This document shows positions 42,826 through 51,795 of a DNA stretch of 64,000 bases, one piece after another. The notes beneath the pieces are model-generated. The model saw only the letters and a list, made by a program, of their open reading frames with translations. It did not search any database and was not told where the DNA came from. Each line of letters begins with the position of its first letter. Positions within the stretch are counted from its first letter, which is position 1. The translations under genes and the position numbers were made by a program. The stretch comes from Sunxiuqinia sp965230765 (GTDB lineage: Bacteria > Bacteroidota > Bacteroidia > Bacteroidales > Prolixibacteraceae), in assembly GCA_965230765.1 (NCBI GenBank), contig CBDDLR010000002.1:434001-498000 (forward strand), in the 5' to 3' direction.

Positions 42826-43218
42826 TCAGGCATCCGCCATTAGCTGAACAGCTTCCTGCTGCAAGATAGCGGGGAGCTGTATATTTCTTCGCTGAATACT
42901 TAATAGCCACTTCCTTATTTCATGTCCCTGCAAGGTGTATAACACATCCCGAAATTCTTCTATTTGCTCATCGTTGTAGTTAGCTGCTGATATTTCCTGA
43001 AAACGGTCTAGTTCTTCATCATCGTAATAAACGATCTCCTCAGGATTTTTGATCATCGCCTCGTAATCGCAAACTTCGTGGGCACCACAGCAATCCAGTG
43101 GTACTTCGGCCTGTGCTAATTGGCTCTGTTTTTTATTCTTTCCAACAATATTCGAGAGCCAGGTTCCTAAAACCAATAGCAAAAACAACCCAACAATAAT
43201 TCCAACTAATACTAACAT
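42826..43218 (-). CDS. Conserved single-helix membrane protein, function unknown
   Basis: A 130-residue protein with one N-terminal helix (LVLVGIIVGLFLLLVLGTWL, residues 2-21), then basic residues and a CCGAHEVCDYEAMIKNPEEI segment. The rest is acidic and helical. Three Cys in a CC-x4-C pattern may hold metal or be redox-active. I do not recognise a function. It is convergent with the TPR gene; its stop adjoins that gene's stop with no gap. Confidence 0.65.
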   Translation of the reverse strand: MLVLVGIIVGLFLLLVLGTWLSNIVGKNKKQSQLAQAEVPLDCCGAHEVCDYEAMIKNPEEIVYYDDEELDRFQEISAANYNDEQIEEFRDVLYTLQGHEIRKWLLSIQRRNIQLPAILQQEAVQLMADA

Positions 43219-43274
43219 GAGCTATAAAATTCAGACCGCAAAAATAGTGAATGTTTATAGAATTGATTCATATC

Positions 43275-43306
43275 AACAAAAACACCTGATGAAAGATCAC
43301 CAGGTG
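43275..43306 (-). terminator. Rho-independent terminator after the SDR gene
   Basis: Minus strand: cacctg and caggtg pair across a 12-base loop, then tttttgtt follows. It lies between the SDR stop (43329) and the next gene start (43218). Confidence 0.65.
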
Positions 43307-43328
43307 CATTTGAAAATAAATGTACCTC

Positions 43329-44198
43329 TTAATTTTTTACCTGAAGCATACTCCCCATGCCAAACGCAGAATAAATACCCTGGGTAACTTGTTCATGCGA
43401 TGCATTCTGTGCTGTCACATGATCGCCCATGCCCATTTTGTCAACAGCCGTTCTAAACGGTCTAGTTCCATGTTGCATTTCAATCAACTCAACCATGGTA
43501 TCTGAAACATTTTCGGGTTTCTGTTCGGTATTTTGTTCCAAAGCAGCTGCAAAGCTTTCCCCCATCTGTTGAGGAGCGTTCATTAATTCTCCATAGGCTT
43601 CATTTCTACTACTATCGCTAGGGAAAATCAAATTTGCAAAGAAGTTTGTTGCAAAACCACCAGGTTCTACAATGCACGATTCAATACCAAAAGCTGAAAG
43701 TTCTGCCCGGTAATTTTCAGCTATTGCTTCCAGTGCCCACTTTGTTGAGTTGTAAGGGCCATAAAAAGGCATAGTAACCCGTCCAAGGAGGCTTGAAACA
43801 TAAATAATCAGACCAGAACCTTGATTTCTCATGTGAGGGATGACAGCCCGGTTTACACGTTGAACACCAAAAACATTGACTTCGAAAACCTTTTTGAAAT
43901 CATCAACGGTAAAGTGTTCCTGCATGCCAACAACACCTACCCCTGCATTATTTATCACAACATCTAATCCTCCCAGAGTTTCAATACTTTTACTGATGCC
44001 TGAATCAACGCTTTCAGTGTCTGTAACGTCCATTTCAATTAATTCTGCCCCCGCAGCTTTTAACTCGTCAGCTACTTCCTGGTTTCTTCCGGAGGTAGTA
44101 CGCATGGTTCCAGCCACCTGGTGGCCTTTTTCTAATAAACTTAAAGCAGTTAGTTTTCCAAAACCACTGCTTGCTCCTGTTATCAAAATTTTACTCAT
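43329..44198 (-). CDS. Short-chain dehydrogenase/reductase
   Basis: A 289-residue classical SDR. The NAD(P) loop is TGASSGFGKLTALSLLEKGH at the N-terminus; NNAGVGVVGM is in the fourth strand. The catalytic Ser is in YVSSLLGRVTMPF and the YxxxK pair in YNSTKWALEAIAE. A FGIESCIVEPGGFATNFF stretch then forms the substrate cover. The substrate is unknown. It is divergent from the CBM9 gene. Confidence 0.85.
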   Translation of the reverse strand: MSKILITGASSGFGKLTALSLLEKGHQVAGTMRTTSGRNQEVADELKAAGAELIEMDVTDTESVDSGISKSIETLGGLDVVINNAGVGVVGMQEHFTVDDFKKVFEVNVFGVQRVNRAVIPHMRNQGSGLIIYVSSLLGRVTMPFYGPYNSTKWALEAIAENYRAELSAFGIESCIVEPGGFATNFFANLIFPSDSSRNEAYGELMNAPQQMGESFAAALEQNTEQKPENVSDTMVELIEMQHGTRPFRTAVDKMGMGDHVTAQNASHEQVTQGIYSAFGMGSMLQVKN

Positions 44199-44357
44199 AG
44201 TTTTAAATGTTTAATTGCCTAAGTTTAAACAATGTACTTTTAAAAAAGATCAACTGGCTTATTGTTAAGGCTGTTAAAATTTGTTAAGTATGGTCATTCG
44301 CTGATTGGGGAATGATTTTATAAATTTGTTAAAAGATAGGATCAAATAAAACTGTCA

Positions 44358-44993
44358 ATGAAAATAGAAGTACCATTTTTAGAAAACCTCGCTGGGACGA
44401 ATATTAAAAACGCCACTCAGGCTAACTACTCAATCCATAAAATTGATCATAGTCCCTGGGCAAAAAAGAGAATTTATCCTGAAGTCAGTTTCACCATTGC
44501 TCATTCAGGCAATGCAATAATTATTCGATATTTTGTTACTGAAGAAGAAATTCGGGCAATGTATTTACACCACAACGATCCGGTTTATAAAGATAGTTGT
44601 GTGGAATTTTTTATAGCACTCGAAGATGATGAGAATTATTACAATTTGGAGTTTAATTGTTTGGGTACTTGTTTGGCGGGTTATGGCCCAAACGTGCAAA
44701 GTCGAGAACTATTACCCGTTGAGTTAATTGCCAAAATTGATACCTATACAACGATTGATCGCAGTCAGGGTGGGCAAACCACGCCAATTAACTGGCAACT
44801 TTCCATGTCCATACCAATTGAATTGTTCAAATTCCATAAAATTAAACAGTTGAATGGAATGACTGCCAGGGCTAATTTTTATAAATGTGGTGATGACTTA
44901 AAAAGTCCGCATTATTTATGTTGGAACAAAATAAAACATCCCAAGCCAAACTTTCATTTGCCCAAATTTTTTGGAGAATTGAAGTTTTTGTAG
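44358..44993 (+). CDS. CBM9-like carbohydrate-binding protein
   Basis: A 211-residue cytosolic-looking protein (no clear signal peptide). The beta-sandwich motifs fit family 9 carbohydrate-binding-like modules: WAKKRIYPEVSFTIAHSGNA, VYKDSCVEFFIALEDDENYY, NLEFNCLGTCLAGYG, and HPKPNFHLPKFFGELKFL. It has no catalytic domain; the ligand is unknown. Confidence 0.75.
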   Translation: MKIEVPFLENLAGTNIKNATQANYSIHKIDHSPWAKKRIYPEVSFTIAHSGNAIIIRYFVTEEEIRAMYLHHNDPVYKDSCVEFFIALEDDENYYNLEFNCLGTCLAGYGPNVQSRELLPVELIAKIDTYTTIDRSQGGQTTPINWQLSMSIPIELFKFHKIKQLNGMTARANFYKCGDDLKSPHYLCWNKIKHPKPNFHLPKFFGELKFL

Positions 44994-45147
44994 GATTGAT
45001 TATAGATGAAGTAAGCTTGCCATTTGGTATACAAAGTAGCAAAGTGTTAAAATAGAATGAGGTAGTTGAAAATGTCGTGTAAATGTCGTGTTATTGTAGT
45101 TGGATAGTTACCCTGTTCAGCCTGAAATTTGAAACCAAAAAAACAAA

Positions 45148-45702
45148 ATGGAAACAGGAAAATTGATTAAAGAATTACGTATTCAAAAGGGAATGACCCA
45201 GGAAGAATTGGCTGAAAAAACAGAAGTAAGTACCAGAACAATTCAACGTATTGAAAATGGAGAAGTAGATCCACGGGCTTATACACTTCAATCGATTGCT
45301 AATGCACTTGATGTTGAATTTGGATTGTTTTTAGAAAAGGGATCAGATGAAAACCAGAAAATTGGAAAGGTTGATGATACCAGTTGGTTGTTATTTTTAT
45401 ATCTGACTAGCTTGTTGCCTCTAATCTTTCCTGCGGTTTTGATTTGGAAAAATAAAAAGAATAAAACGAGTGACATGGCTGAGCACTATCGAGTAGTTCT
45501 TAGTTTTCAATTGATGATATTGGGAGTAGTTTTTGGCTGCCTTTGGGTGTATTGGAAAGTGAATATGTTAACTCCATTAATTGGGGTATTGGGTGCAAAT
45601 TGTCTCTTTACACTTTTTGTAGCATTAAATGCAATGAGTGGGAAACCACCCAGAAGGCCCCCATTTTTTAAATCAAAAAGTAAAACTGAAAAAGCTGAAT
45701 AG
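45148..45702 (+). CDS. XRE-family regulator with membrane segments
   Basis: A 184-residue protein. An HTH of the XRE type fills the first 60 residues (LIKELRIQKGMTQEELAEKT, then VSTRTIQRIENGEVDPRAYT). After a short linker there are three or so hydrophobic helices (about 76-95, 112-131, 140-160), so the regulator is membrane-bound. The C-terminal tail is basic and rich in Pro and Lys. It is followed 15 bases later by dinB, so the two may be one transcript. The signal is not known. Confidence 0.8.
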   Translation: METGKLIKELRIQKGMTQEELAEKTEVSTRTIQRIENGEVDPRAYTLQSIANALDVEFGLFLEKGSDENQKIGKVDDTSWLLFLYLTSLLPLIFPAVLIWKNKKNKTSDMAEHYRVVLSFQLMILGVVFGCLWVYWKVNMLTPLIGVLGANCLFTLFVALNAMSGKPPRRPPFFKSKSKTEKAE

Positions 45703-45717
45703 AGAAAAAGTCTCAAA

Positions 45718-46791
45718 ATGGAAGATCAGGTTCGGAAAATAATTCACGTTGATATGGATGCTTTTTTTGCATCGGTAGAACAACGTGATAATCCTGACCT
45801 GAGAGGGAAACCAGTTGTGGTTGGGGGGGATTCTGACCGTGGGGTGATAGCAGCTGCCAGCTACGAAGCACGAAAGTATGGAGTACGCTCTGCAATGTCT
45901 TCAAGATTGGCAAAACGCAAATGCCCGGATTTGGTTTTTGTTCGTGGAAGCTTTGACAAGTACAAAGAAGTAAGCCGCCAGATACGGGACATTTTTTTTG
46001 AGTACACAGATTTGGTGGAGCCTCTTTCACTGGATGAAGCTTTTTTGGATGTCACCTTTGCCAAAAAAGGAAAACCATCAGCAACCCTGATAGCCAAAGA
46101 GATAAAACGAAGGATAAAGGAAGAAACTGACTTAACAGCTTCAGCAGGGGTTTCGTACTGCAAGTTCCTGGCAAAAATTGCTTCTGATGAAAAAAAGCCG
46201 GATGGCTTATTTGTGATTACGCCCGATCAAGCCGAAGAGTTTATTGAAAAGCTGGAAGTGAGAAAATTTTTTGGAATCGGGAAAGTGACTGCTGAAAAAC
46301 TCAACAAGCAAGGCATATATTTTGGTTCAGACCTGAAAAAGTTCGATCAACACGAATTGATCCGACAGTTTGGAAAGTCAGGAATTTACTATTACAATAT
46401 TGTTCGGGGGATAGATAACCGTCCGGTAATCCCAACCCGTGAGCGAAAATCGTTGGGTGCAGAAAGGACATTCAGTAAAGATTATTTTTTGCTGAGTGAC
46501 CTTAAAATACAAATGGAAAAGATTGAGGACGAAATCTGGCGGAGGATCGAACGTTCACAAACTTTTGGAAAAACTTTGACATTGAAAATTAAATTTGCCG
46601 ATTTTGAACAAATTACCCGAAGCAAAACCTTGCCCGATTTGATTCGCTCAAAAGCAGTACTTTCTGAAACAGCAATAAAGCTGCTTAAAGCTGAAGAACC
46701 TTTTGTGAAAGGAATTCGCTTACTCGGCTTGACTGTTTCCAATTTTCAGCAACAGGAAAAAGGACCTGTTCAACTCACCATCGATTTTTAG
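45718..46791 (+). CDS. dinB: DNA polymerase IV
   Basis: A Y-family translesion polymerase of 357 residues. The active-site motifs are HVDMDAFFASVEQRDNPDLR, SYEARKYGVRSAM, and the SLDEAFLDVT acidic pair. The GVSYCKFLAKIASDEKKPDG and FFGIGKVTAEKLNKQGIYFG segments are the finger and HhH regions. The C-terminal little finger ends at 357, with no obvious clamp-binding tail. It follows the XRE gene; it is 13 kb away from the LexA-like gene. Confidence 0.95.
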   Translation: MEDQVRKIIHVDMDAFFASVEQRDNPDLRGKPVVVGGDSDRGVIAAASYEARKYGVRSAMSSRLAKRKCPDLVFVRGSFDKYKEVSRQIRDIFFEYTDLVEPLSLDEAFLDVTFAKKGKPSATLIAKEIKRRIKEETDLTASAGVSYCKFLAKIASDEKKPDGLFVITPDQAEEFIEKLEVRKFFGIGKVTAEKLNKQGIYFGSDLKKFDQHELIRQFGKSGIYYYNIVRGIDNRPVIPTRERKSLGAERTFSKDYFLLSDLKIQMEKIEDEIWRRIERSQTFGKTLTLKIKFADFEQITRSKTLPDLIRSKAVLSETAIKLLKAEEPFVKGIRLLGLTVSNFQQQEKGPVQLTIDF

Positions 46792-46842
46792 TTCTTTTTA
46801 AAAATCAAAAAGAGCTATCTTCGTTTTCCAAAATTTACAACT

Positions 46843-48981
46843 ATGTTTTCATCTGACATTATTCAACTGATCTCGACAAAACTTGATATTTCTTCAACGC
46901 AAATTGCCAACACCCTAAAACTATTGGAAGAAGGTGCGACTGTTCCTTTCATTTCTCGCTACCGGAAGGAAATGACTGGCAGTTTGGATGAAGTGCAAAT
47001 TGGTCGGGTGAAAGATGAAAAAGGCAAATTTGAAGATCTTCTTAAACGGAAAGAAACCATTCTTAACACGATTGAGGAGCAGGATAAGTTGACTGATGAG
47101 CTAAAAAGCAGGATTGAAAACTGTTTTGATACGGTTGAGTTGGAAGACATTTATCTTCCCTACAAGCCAAAGCGCAAAACCAAAGCTAGCATAGCCCGTG
47201 AAAAAGGACTGGAACCTTTGGCAAAAATCATCATGAAACAACAGGAGCGTGATTTGGAAAGCAGAACACATGCATTTTTAAATGATGACGTTGAATCGTT
47301 GGATGATGCACTTTCCGGAGCTCGAGACATAATTGCCGAATGGGTAAATGAAAATGAAAAAGCACGTAATATTGTTAGGCGTTCATTTGAAATAGCAGCT
47401 ACCATAAAAAGTAAACTGGTGAAAGGGAAAGAAGAAGAAGGTGAAAAGTACCGCGATTATTTCGATTGGCAAGAACCACTTAAACGATGTCCGTCCCATC
47501 GGTTGTTGGCTATGCGCCGTGGCGAAAATGAAGGGGTTTTGCGCATTTCAATTAGCCCAGATGAAGAAGAAGCTTTGGAACGATTGAACAGGTTGTTTGT
47601 CCGTTCTTCCAGCGAATGTGGGCAGCAGGTAGAAATGGCGGTTAAAGACAGTTACAAGCGACTGGTTTCAGCCTCTATCGAAACTGAATTTGCCAACTCT
47701 TCAAAATTGAAAGCTGACCAGGAGGCCATTCAGGTGTTTGCAGAGAATTTACGCCAGTTGCTGCTAGCTGCTCCGTTGGGGCAAAAACGGGTGCTGGCCA
47801 TCGATCCAGGTTACCGAACGGGTTGCAAAGTGGTTTGCCTGGACGAGCAGGGGACACTGCTTCATAATGAAACGATTTACCCTCATAAACCACAGGAGCA
47901 GTTTAAGCAATCAGCTAAAAAGATCGTATCGTTGGTGGGTGCTTATCAGGTTGAGGCGATTGCTATTGGGAATGGAACTGCCAGTAGGGAAACTGAATTC
48001 TTTATTAAAAAGTTACGCTACGACCGTGATGTGAAAGTATTTGTGGTTTCAGAAGATGGTGCTTCGGTGTATTCCGCTTCAAAAATTGCACGAGAAGAAT
48101 TCCCACAATACGATGTGACTGTTCGCGGTGCTGTGTCCATCGGTCGCCGGTTAATGGATCCGTTGGCAGAGCTGGTGAAGATTGACCCAAAATCCATTGG
48201 TGTTGGGCAGTATCAGCATGATGTTGACCAAAAACTACTGAAAGGCAGTTTGGATACGGTTGTGGAATCGTCGGTGAACCGGGTTGGGGTAAATGTTAAT
48301 ACTTCGTCCAAGCATTTGCTGACCTACATCTCAGGATTGGGGCCACAGCTGGCACAAAATATGGTGGATTACAGAACTGAAAACGGTGCATTTTCTTCAC
48401 GAAAAGAAATTATGAAAGTTGCCCGAATGGGTGAGAAAGCTTTTGAACAGGCGGCTGGCTTTTTAAGAATACCTGATGCGAAGAACCCATTGGATAATTC
48501 TGCTGTCCATCCTGAATCGTACCACATTGTGGAGAAAATGGCTAAAGATTTAGCGTGTACCATTGATGAATTGATAGCATCGGAAGAACAACAAGCGAGA
48601 ATACAACTTGAAAAGTATGTTACCGATCAGGTAGGGGTGCCAACGCTGAAAGACATCATGAATGAGTTGGCCAAGCCCGGACGTGACCCTCGAAAAATTA
48701 TTAAGGTGTTTGAGTTTGCAGCTGGTATTTACAACATGGAAGATTTGAGTGTGGGCATGGTTTTGCCTGGCATTGTTTCAAACATTACCAAATTTGGTGC
48801 ATTCGTTGATGTTGGTATCAAACAAGATGGACTGGTTCACGTTTCACAACTGGCCGATCGGTACATCAGCGATCCGAATGAAGTTGTCAAACTCCACCAG
48901 CATGTGAAAGTAAAAGTCATTGATATTGATATCCCCAGAAAGAGGATACAACTCAGCCTAAAAGATGTCCCTCAGGATTAA
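46843..48981 (+). CDS. tex: Tex-family RNA-binding protein
   Basis: A 712-residue protein of the Tex family. The N-terminal helical part has VPFISRYRKEMTGSLDEVQI and LEDIYLPYKPKRKTKASIAR. A YqgF-like fold (about 320-450) holds VLAIDPGYRTGCKVVCLDEQ. A helix-hairpin-helix part contains LAQNMVDYRTENGAFSSRKE, and an S1 RNA-binding domain (about 645-710) has GMVLPGIVSNITKFGAFVDV. It acts on RNA and transcription; the exact role is not fixed. Its 3' end overlaps the convergent PspC gene by four bases. Confidence 0.95.
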   Translation: MFSSDIIQLISTKLDISSTQIANTLKLLEEGATVPFISRYRKEMTGSLDEVQIGRVKDEKGKFEDLLKRKETILNTIEEQDKLTDELKSRIENCFDTVELEDIYLPYKPKRKTKASIAREKGLEPLAKIIMKQQERDLESRTHAFLNDDVESLDDALSGARDIIAEWVNENEKARNIVRRSFEIAATIKSKLVKGKEEEGEKYRDYFDWQEPLKRCPSHRLLAMRRGENEGVLRISISPDEEEALERLNRLFVRSSSECGQQVEMAVKDSYKRLVSASIETEFANSSKLKADQEAIQVFAENLRQLLLAAPLGQKRVLAIDPGYRTGCKVVCLDEQGTLLHNETIYPHKPQEQFKQSAKKIVSLVGAYQVEAIAIGNGTASRETEFFIKKLRYDRDVKVFVVSEDGASVYSASKIAREEFPQYDVTVRGAVSIGRRLMDPLAELVKIDPKSIGVGQYQHDVDQKLLKGSLDTVVESSVNRVGVNVNTSSKHLLTYISGLGPQLAQNMVDYRTENGAFSSRKEIMKVARMGEKAFEQAAGFLRIPDAKNPLDNSAVHPESYHIVEKMAKDLACTIDELIASEEQQARIQLEKYVTDQVGVPTLKDIMNELAKPGRDPRKIIKVFEFAAGIYNMEDLSVGMVLPGIVSNITKFGAFVDVGIKQDGLVHVSQLADRYISDPNEVVKLHQHVKVKVIDIDIPRKRIQLSLKDVPQD

Positions 48982-49172
48982 TTTTCCTCAGGAATGGCAA
49001 TCCACAAAATAATGTAAAGCAAAAGACCAGGAAACCCGGCACTAAACAGCGATAAAACAACATAGATTACCCTTAATAAAATTGGGTCCATGTTGAAATA
49101 ATCTGAGAAACCTCCCAGAACTCCACCGATAATTTTATCCTTTGATCGTTTAATGCGCTTAGGTTCATCCAT
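48978..49172 (-). CDS. PspC-domain protein
   Basis: A 64-residue PspC domain: GGVLGGFSDYFNMDPILLRV then a hydrophobic helix GFPGLLLYIILWIAIPEE. The start at ATG 49172 (MDEPKR) is preferred over a longer frame from 49205. PspC proteins sense membrane stress. It follows the next gene upstream by ten bases. Confidence 0.88.
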   Translation of the reverse strand: MDEPKRIKRSKDKIIGGVLGGFSDYFNMDPILLRVIYVVLSLFSAGFPGLLLYIILWIAIPEEN

Positions 49173-49182
49173 AATATAAAAT

Positions 49183-49437
49183 TTATGCGTCTTCGTCTTC
49201 GTCAAATAAGTTTTCCTGGCTTTCTAATTCTTTGTCAAGAAATTCTTCAGCCTCTTCCAATAATTGGTTAACGATGTCTTCAGAAGATGGGGCATCACTT
49301 AGCCAAAAAACTTTCTGGTCGTTCCAAAAATCTTCCACATCACTTTTTACAATGAAGCGAGGTTCCTGGGTGTGCACTACGTAAAGTAAATCGGGGGTTT
49401 CCTGTGAATTGTCAGCGATTAAAAATTTTGGTAGCAT
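49183..49437 (-). CDS. Small acidic conserved protein, function unknown
   Basis: An 84-residue acidic protein: LPKFLIADNSQETPDLLYVV, then HTQEPRFIVKSDVEDFW and a strongly acidic tail ending FDEDEDA. I do not recognise a named family. ATG 49437 is preferred over the frame start at 49467. It is upstream of pspC by ten bases and probably co-transcribed. Confidence 0.65.
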   Translation of the reverse strand: MLPKFLIADNSQETPDLLYVVHTQEPRFIVKSDVEDFWNDQKVFWLSDAPSSEDIVNQLLEEAEEFLDKELESQENLFDEDEDA

Positions 49438-49648
49438 AGTTGAATTGTTTAATTGTTGTTTGAACAAATTTATGGAAAAATTAAATCAACTGGCAATCGT
49501 TATCAGCAAAAATTTTGAACATTTTACTTAAGTTTTATAACCATTTTCTTTCGTTTGGTAGAAAATAGTAAAAGATTCCAATTATTCTGCTGATTATTTT
49601 TAACATCACGATTTGAAATGTTATTTTAGGCTGAAATTTTTCCACGGT

Positions 49649-51328
49649 ATGAATCAGTTGAATGACATTTTATCACTTATTGATGGGTTTATAGGGGGCA
49701 GCCAGTGGTTTGTCTTTCTTTTATTGGGTACAGGTTTATTTTTTACGCTTTACCTGAAGTTCCCACAATTCAGATACCTGAAACATTCAGTACGAATTGT
49801 TCGTGGAAAGTTTGATAAGGAAGGTGACGAGGGGGATACTTCTCATTTCCAGGCCTTGACGACTGCGCTGTCTGGTACAGTTGGTACCGGTAACATTGCT
49901 GGTGTTGCTCTGGCTATTCATCTTGGGGGGCCTGCTGCACTGTTTTGGATGCTGGTAACTGCACTGTTGGGTATGACTACTAAATTTGTGGAGGTTACAC
50001 TTTCCCACAAATACCGTGAAAAAGCTGAAGATGGATCGATTGCTGGTGGTCCCATGTACTACATGAAAAACCGCCTTAATTTAAAACCCCTGGCAGCTAT
50101 TTTTGCTTTGGCTACTGTGTTCTCATCATTTGGAACAGGTAGTCTTCCTCAAATAAACTCAATTGCCAACTCTGTCTTTACAACCTTTGGTATCAACAAA
50201 GTATTGACAGGTGCAGTACTGGCAGTTTTGCTAGCCTTTGTAATTATTGGAGGTATTAAACGAATTGCTAAAGTTACCTCCAGGCTGGTTCCTATAATGG
50301 CACTAATTTATATTTTGGGTGCTTTTGCTGTGATCTTTTATAACTATGAAAATATCATCCCTTCATTTATTGCCATTTTTAAAGACGTGTTTACGGGCAC
50401 TGCTGCTACAGGCGGTTTTTTAGGAGCTGGTTTTGCATATGCGTTTAACCGGGGGGTAAACCGTGGACTATTTTCTAATGAGGCAGGGCAGGGATCTGCT
50501 CCGATTGCACATGCGGCGGCAAGGGCACACGAGCCAGTATCTGAAGGTTTGGTTGCATTGCTTGAACCATTTATCGATACAATTATCATCTGTACCATTA
50601 CTGGTCTGGTGATTCTTTCTTCTGGTGTATGGTCTGAAAAACTGGACAATAAGTTTCAGGAGGCCGACCTGCAAATATTGTCAAGTTATGTAACCGATCA
50701 AACAACTGATGAACGGGTAGAATTGGGTAAATATTTGGCTGGTGATGATAACCTTAAACCTTTTACAGGTGAATTGATTATTGAAGATGGGATTATTCAG
50801 AACAATTTAACAATAATTCATGCCCGTTCTGTAGCTGAAAGTGTTACTGTTAAAGAAGGTGATAACTTGTATTCAGGAACGTTGTCGATTGTGGATGGGC
50901 GTGTTAGAAGTTCAGAAGAAGTGGAATTTTATGGTAAGTCGTTAATCCATAGTGCACCGCTAACAACCGAAGCGTTTACAAAAAGCTGGATGGGGTCATA
51001 TGGTCGTTATATTGTAGCAATAGGCTTGTTGCTGTTTGCATTTTCAACCGCCATTTCATGGTCGTATTATGGCGATAGGGCAATAACTTACCTGTTTGGT
51101 ATTAAGGCTGTTGTGTATTATCGTATTGTTTATGTAATAGGTTTTTTTATTGCGGCATTTGCCGATACAACTATAATTTGGACTTTTTCTGGAATTACTA
51201 TAGCTTTGATGACGATTCCAAACTTAATTGGAATTTTGTTGTTGAGAAGAGAAATGAAAACTGAAGTGAAAGGGTTCTGGAAAGAGTATGCAGAACGTTT
51301 TCCCGGGGAAAAGGTACCAAAAGACTAA
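49649..51328 (+). CDS. AGCS sodium:alanine/glycine symporter with inserted domain
   Basis: A sodium-coupled amino-acid symporter of 559 residues from ATG 49649. Family marks: FQALTTALSGTVGTGNIAGV, TKFVEVTLSHKYREK, AGGPMYYMKN, RGVNRGLFSNEAGQGSAPIA and FSTAISWSYYGDRA. Between SSGVW and SAPLTTEAF, where other members have a short loop, there are about 95 extra residues (around 333-430) that look beta-rich, with no Cys and no obvious family. The insert lies between two TM helices. The other parts have normal length. Confidence 0.88.
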   Translation: MNQLNDILSLIDGFIGGSQWFVFLLLGTGLFFTLYLKFPQFRYLKHSVRIVRGKFDKEGDEGDTSHFQALTTALSGTVGTGNIAGVALAIHLGGPAALFWMLVTALLGMTTKFVEVTLSHKYREKAEDGSIAGGPMYYMKNRLNLKPLAAIFALATVFSSFGTGSLPQINSIANSVFTTFGINKVLTGAVLAVLLAFVIIGGIKRIAKVTSRLVPIMALIYILGAFAVIFYNYENIIPSFIAIFKDVFTGTAATGGFLGAGFAYAFNRGVNRGLFSNEAGQGSAPIAHAAARAHEPVSEGLVALLEPFIDTIIICTITGLVILSSGVWSEKLDNKFQEADLQILSSYVTDQTTDERVELGKYLAGDDNLKPFTGELIIEDGIIQNNLTIIHARSVAESVTVKEGDNLYSGTLSIVDGRVRSSEEVEFYGKSLIHSAPLTTEAFTKSWMGSYGRYIVAIGLLLFAFSTAISWSYYGDRAITYLFGIKAVVYYRIVYVIGFFIAAFADTTIIWTFSGITIALMTIPNLIGILLLRREMKTEVKGFWKEYAERFPGEKVPKD

Positions 51329-51351
51329 CGCTTGTAGATTAATTGCGGTTT

Positions 51352-51735
51352 ATGGAAACTAAGTTTGATAATTCACTGAAAGTTTTGGTTGTTGATGACA
51401 ATCCTATCAATCACAGAGTGGTCCTGTTTTCATTAAGGGATCAGTTCTCAGATATCGATACTGCACTGAATGGGCAGGATGCTTTTGATAAATTCAAGAA
51501 AAAAAAGTATGACCTGATATTGATGGATGTGCGTATGCCTGTGCTGGATGGCAAAGAAGCTACCAAACTTATAAGGGATTATATTCAGCATAACGGTATT
51601 GATAAGCCAGTAAAAATAATTGGTATGTCGGCCAGCGATATGCGCGAAGATACGGAGGAATGCTTGCGCGTTGGTATGGATGCCTATTTGAATAAGCCTT
51701 TTCGGGTTCAGGAATTGTACAAAGCCATTAAATAA
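51352..51735 (+). CDS. Orphan single-domain response regulator
   Basis: A 127-residue receiver from ATG 51352. LKVLVVDDNPINHRV contains the acidic pocket; the phospho Asp is in LILMDVRMPVLDGKEATKLI, and AYLNKPFRV has the Lys. No output domain. It stands between a symporter and mutS2, apart from any kinase gene, and resembles the receivers at the ends of hybrid kinases. A TTG at 51343 could be an upstream start. Confidence 0.8.
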   Translation: METKFDNSLKVLVVDDNPINHRVVLFSLRDQFSDIDTALNGQDAFDKFKKKKYDLILMDVRMPVLDGKEATKLIRDYIQHNGIDKPVKIIGMSASDMREDTEECLRVGMDAYLNKPFRVQELYKAIK

Positions 51736-51795
51736 TCCATTTTACTTCGTTTAAACCACTGTATTCTTTTTATTTTTGCCGGATAAAGTAAACGA

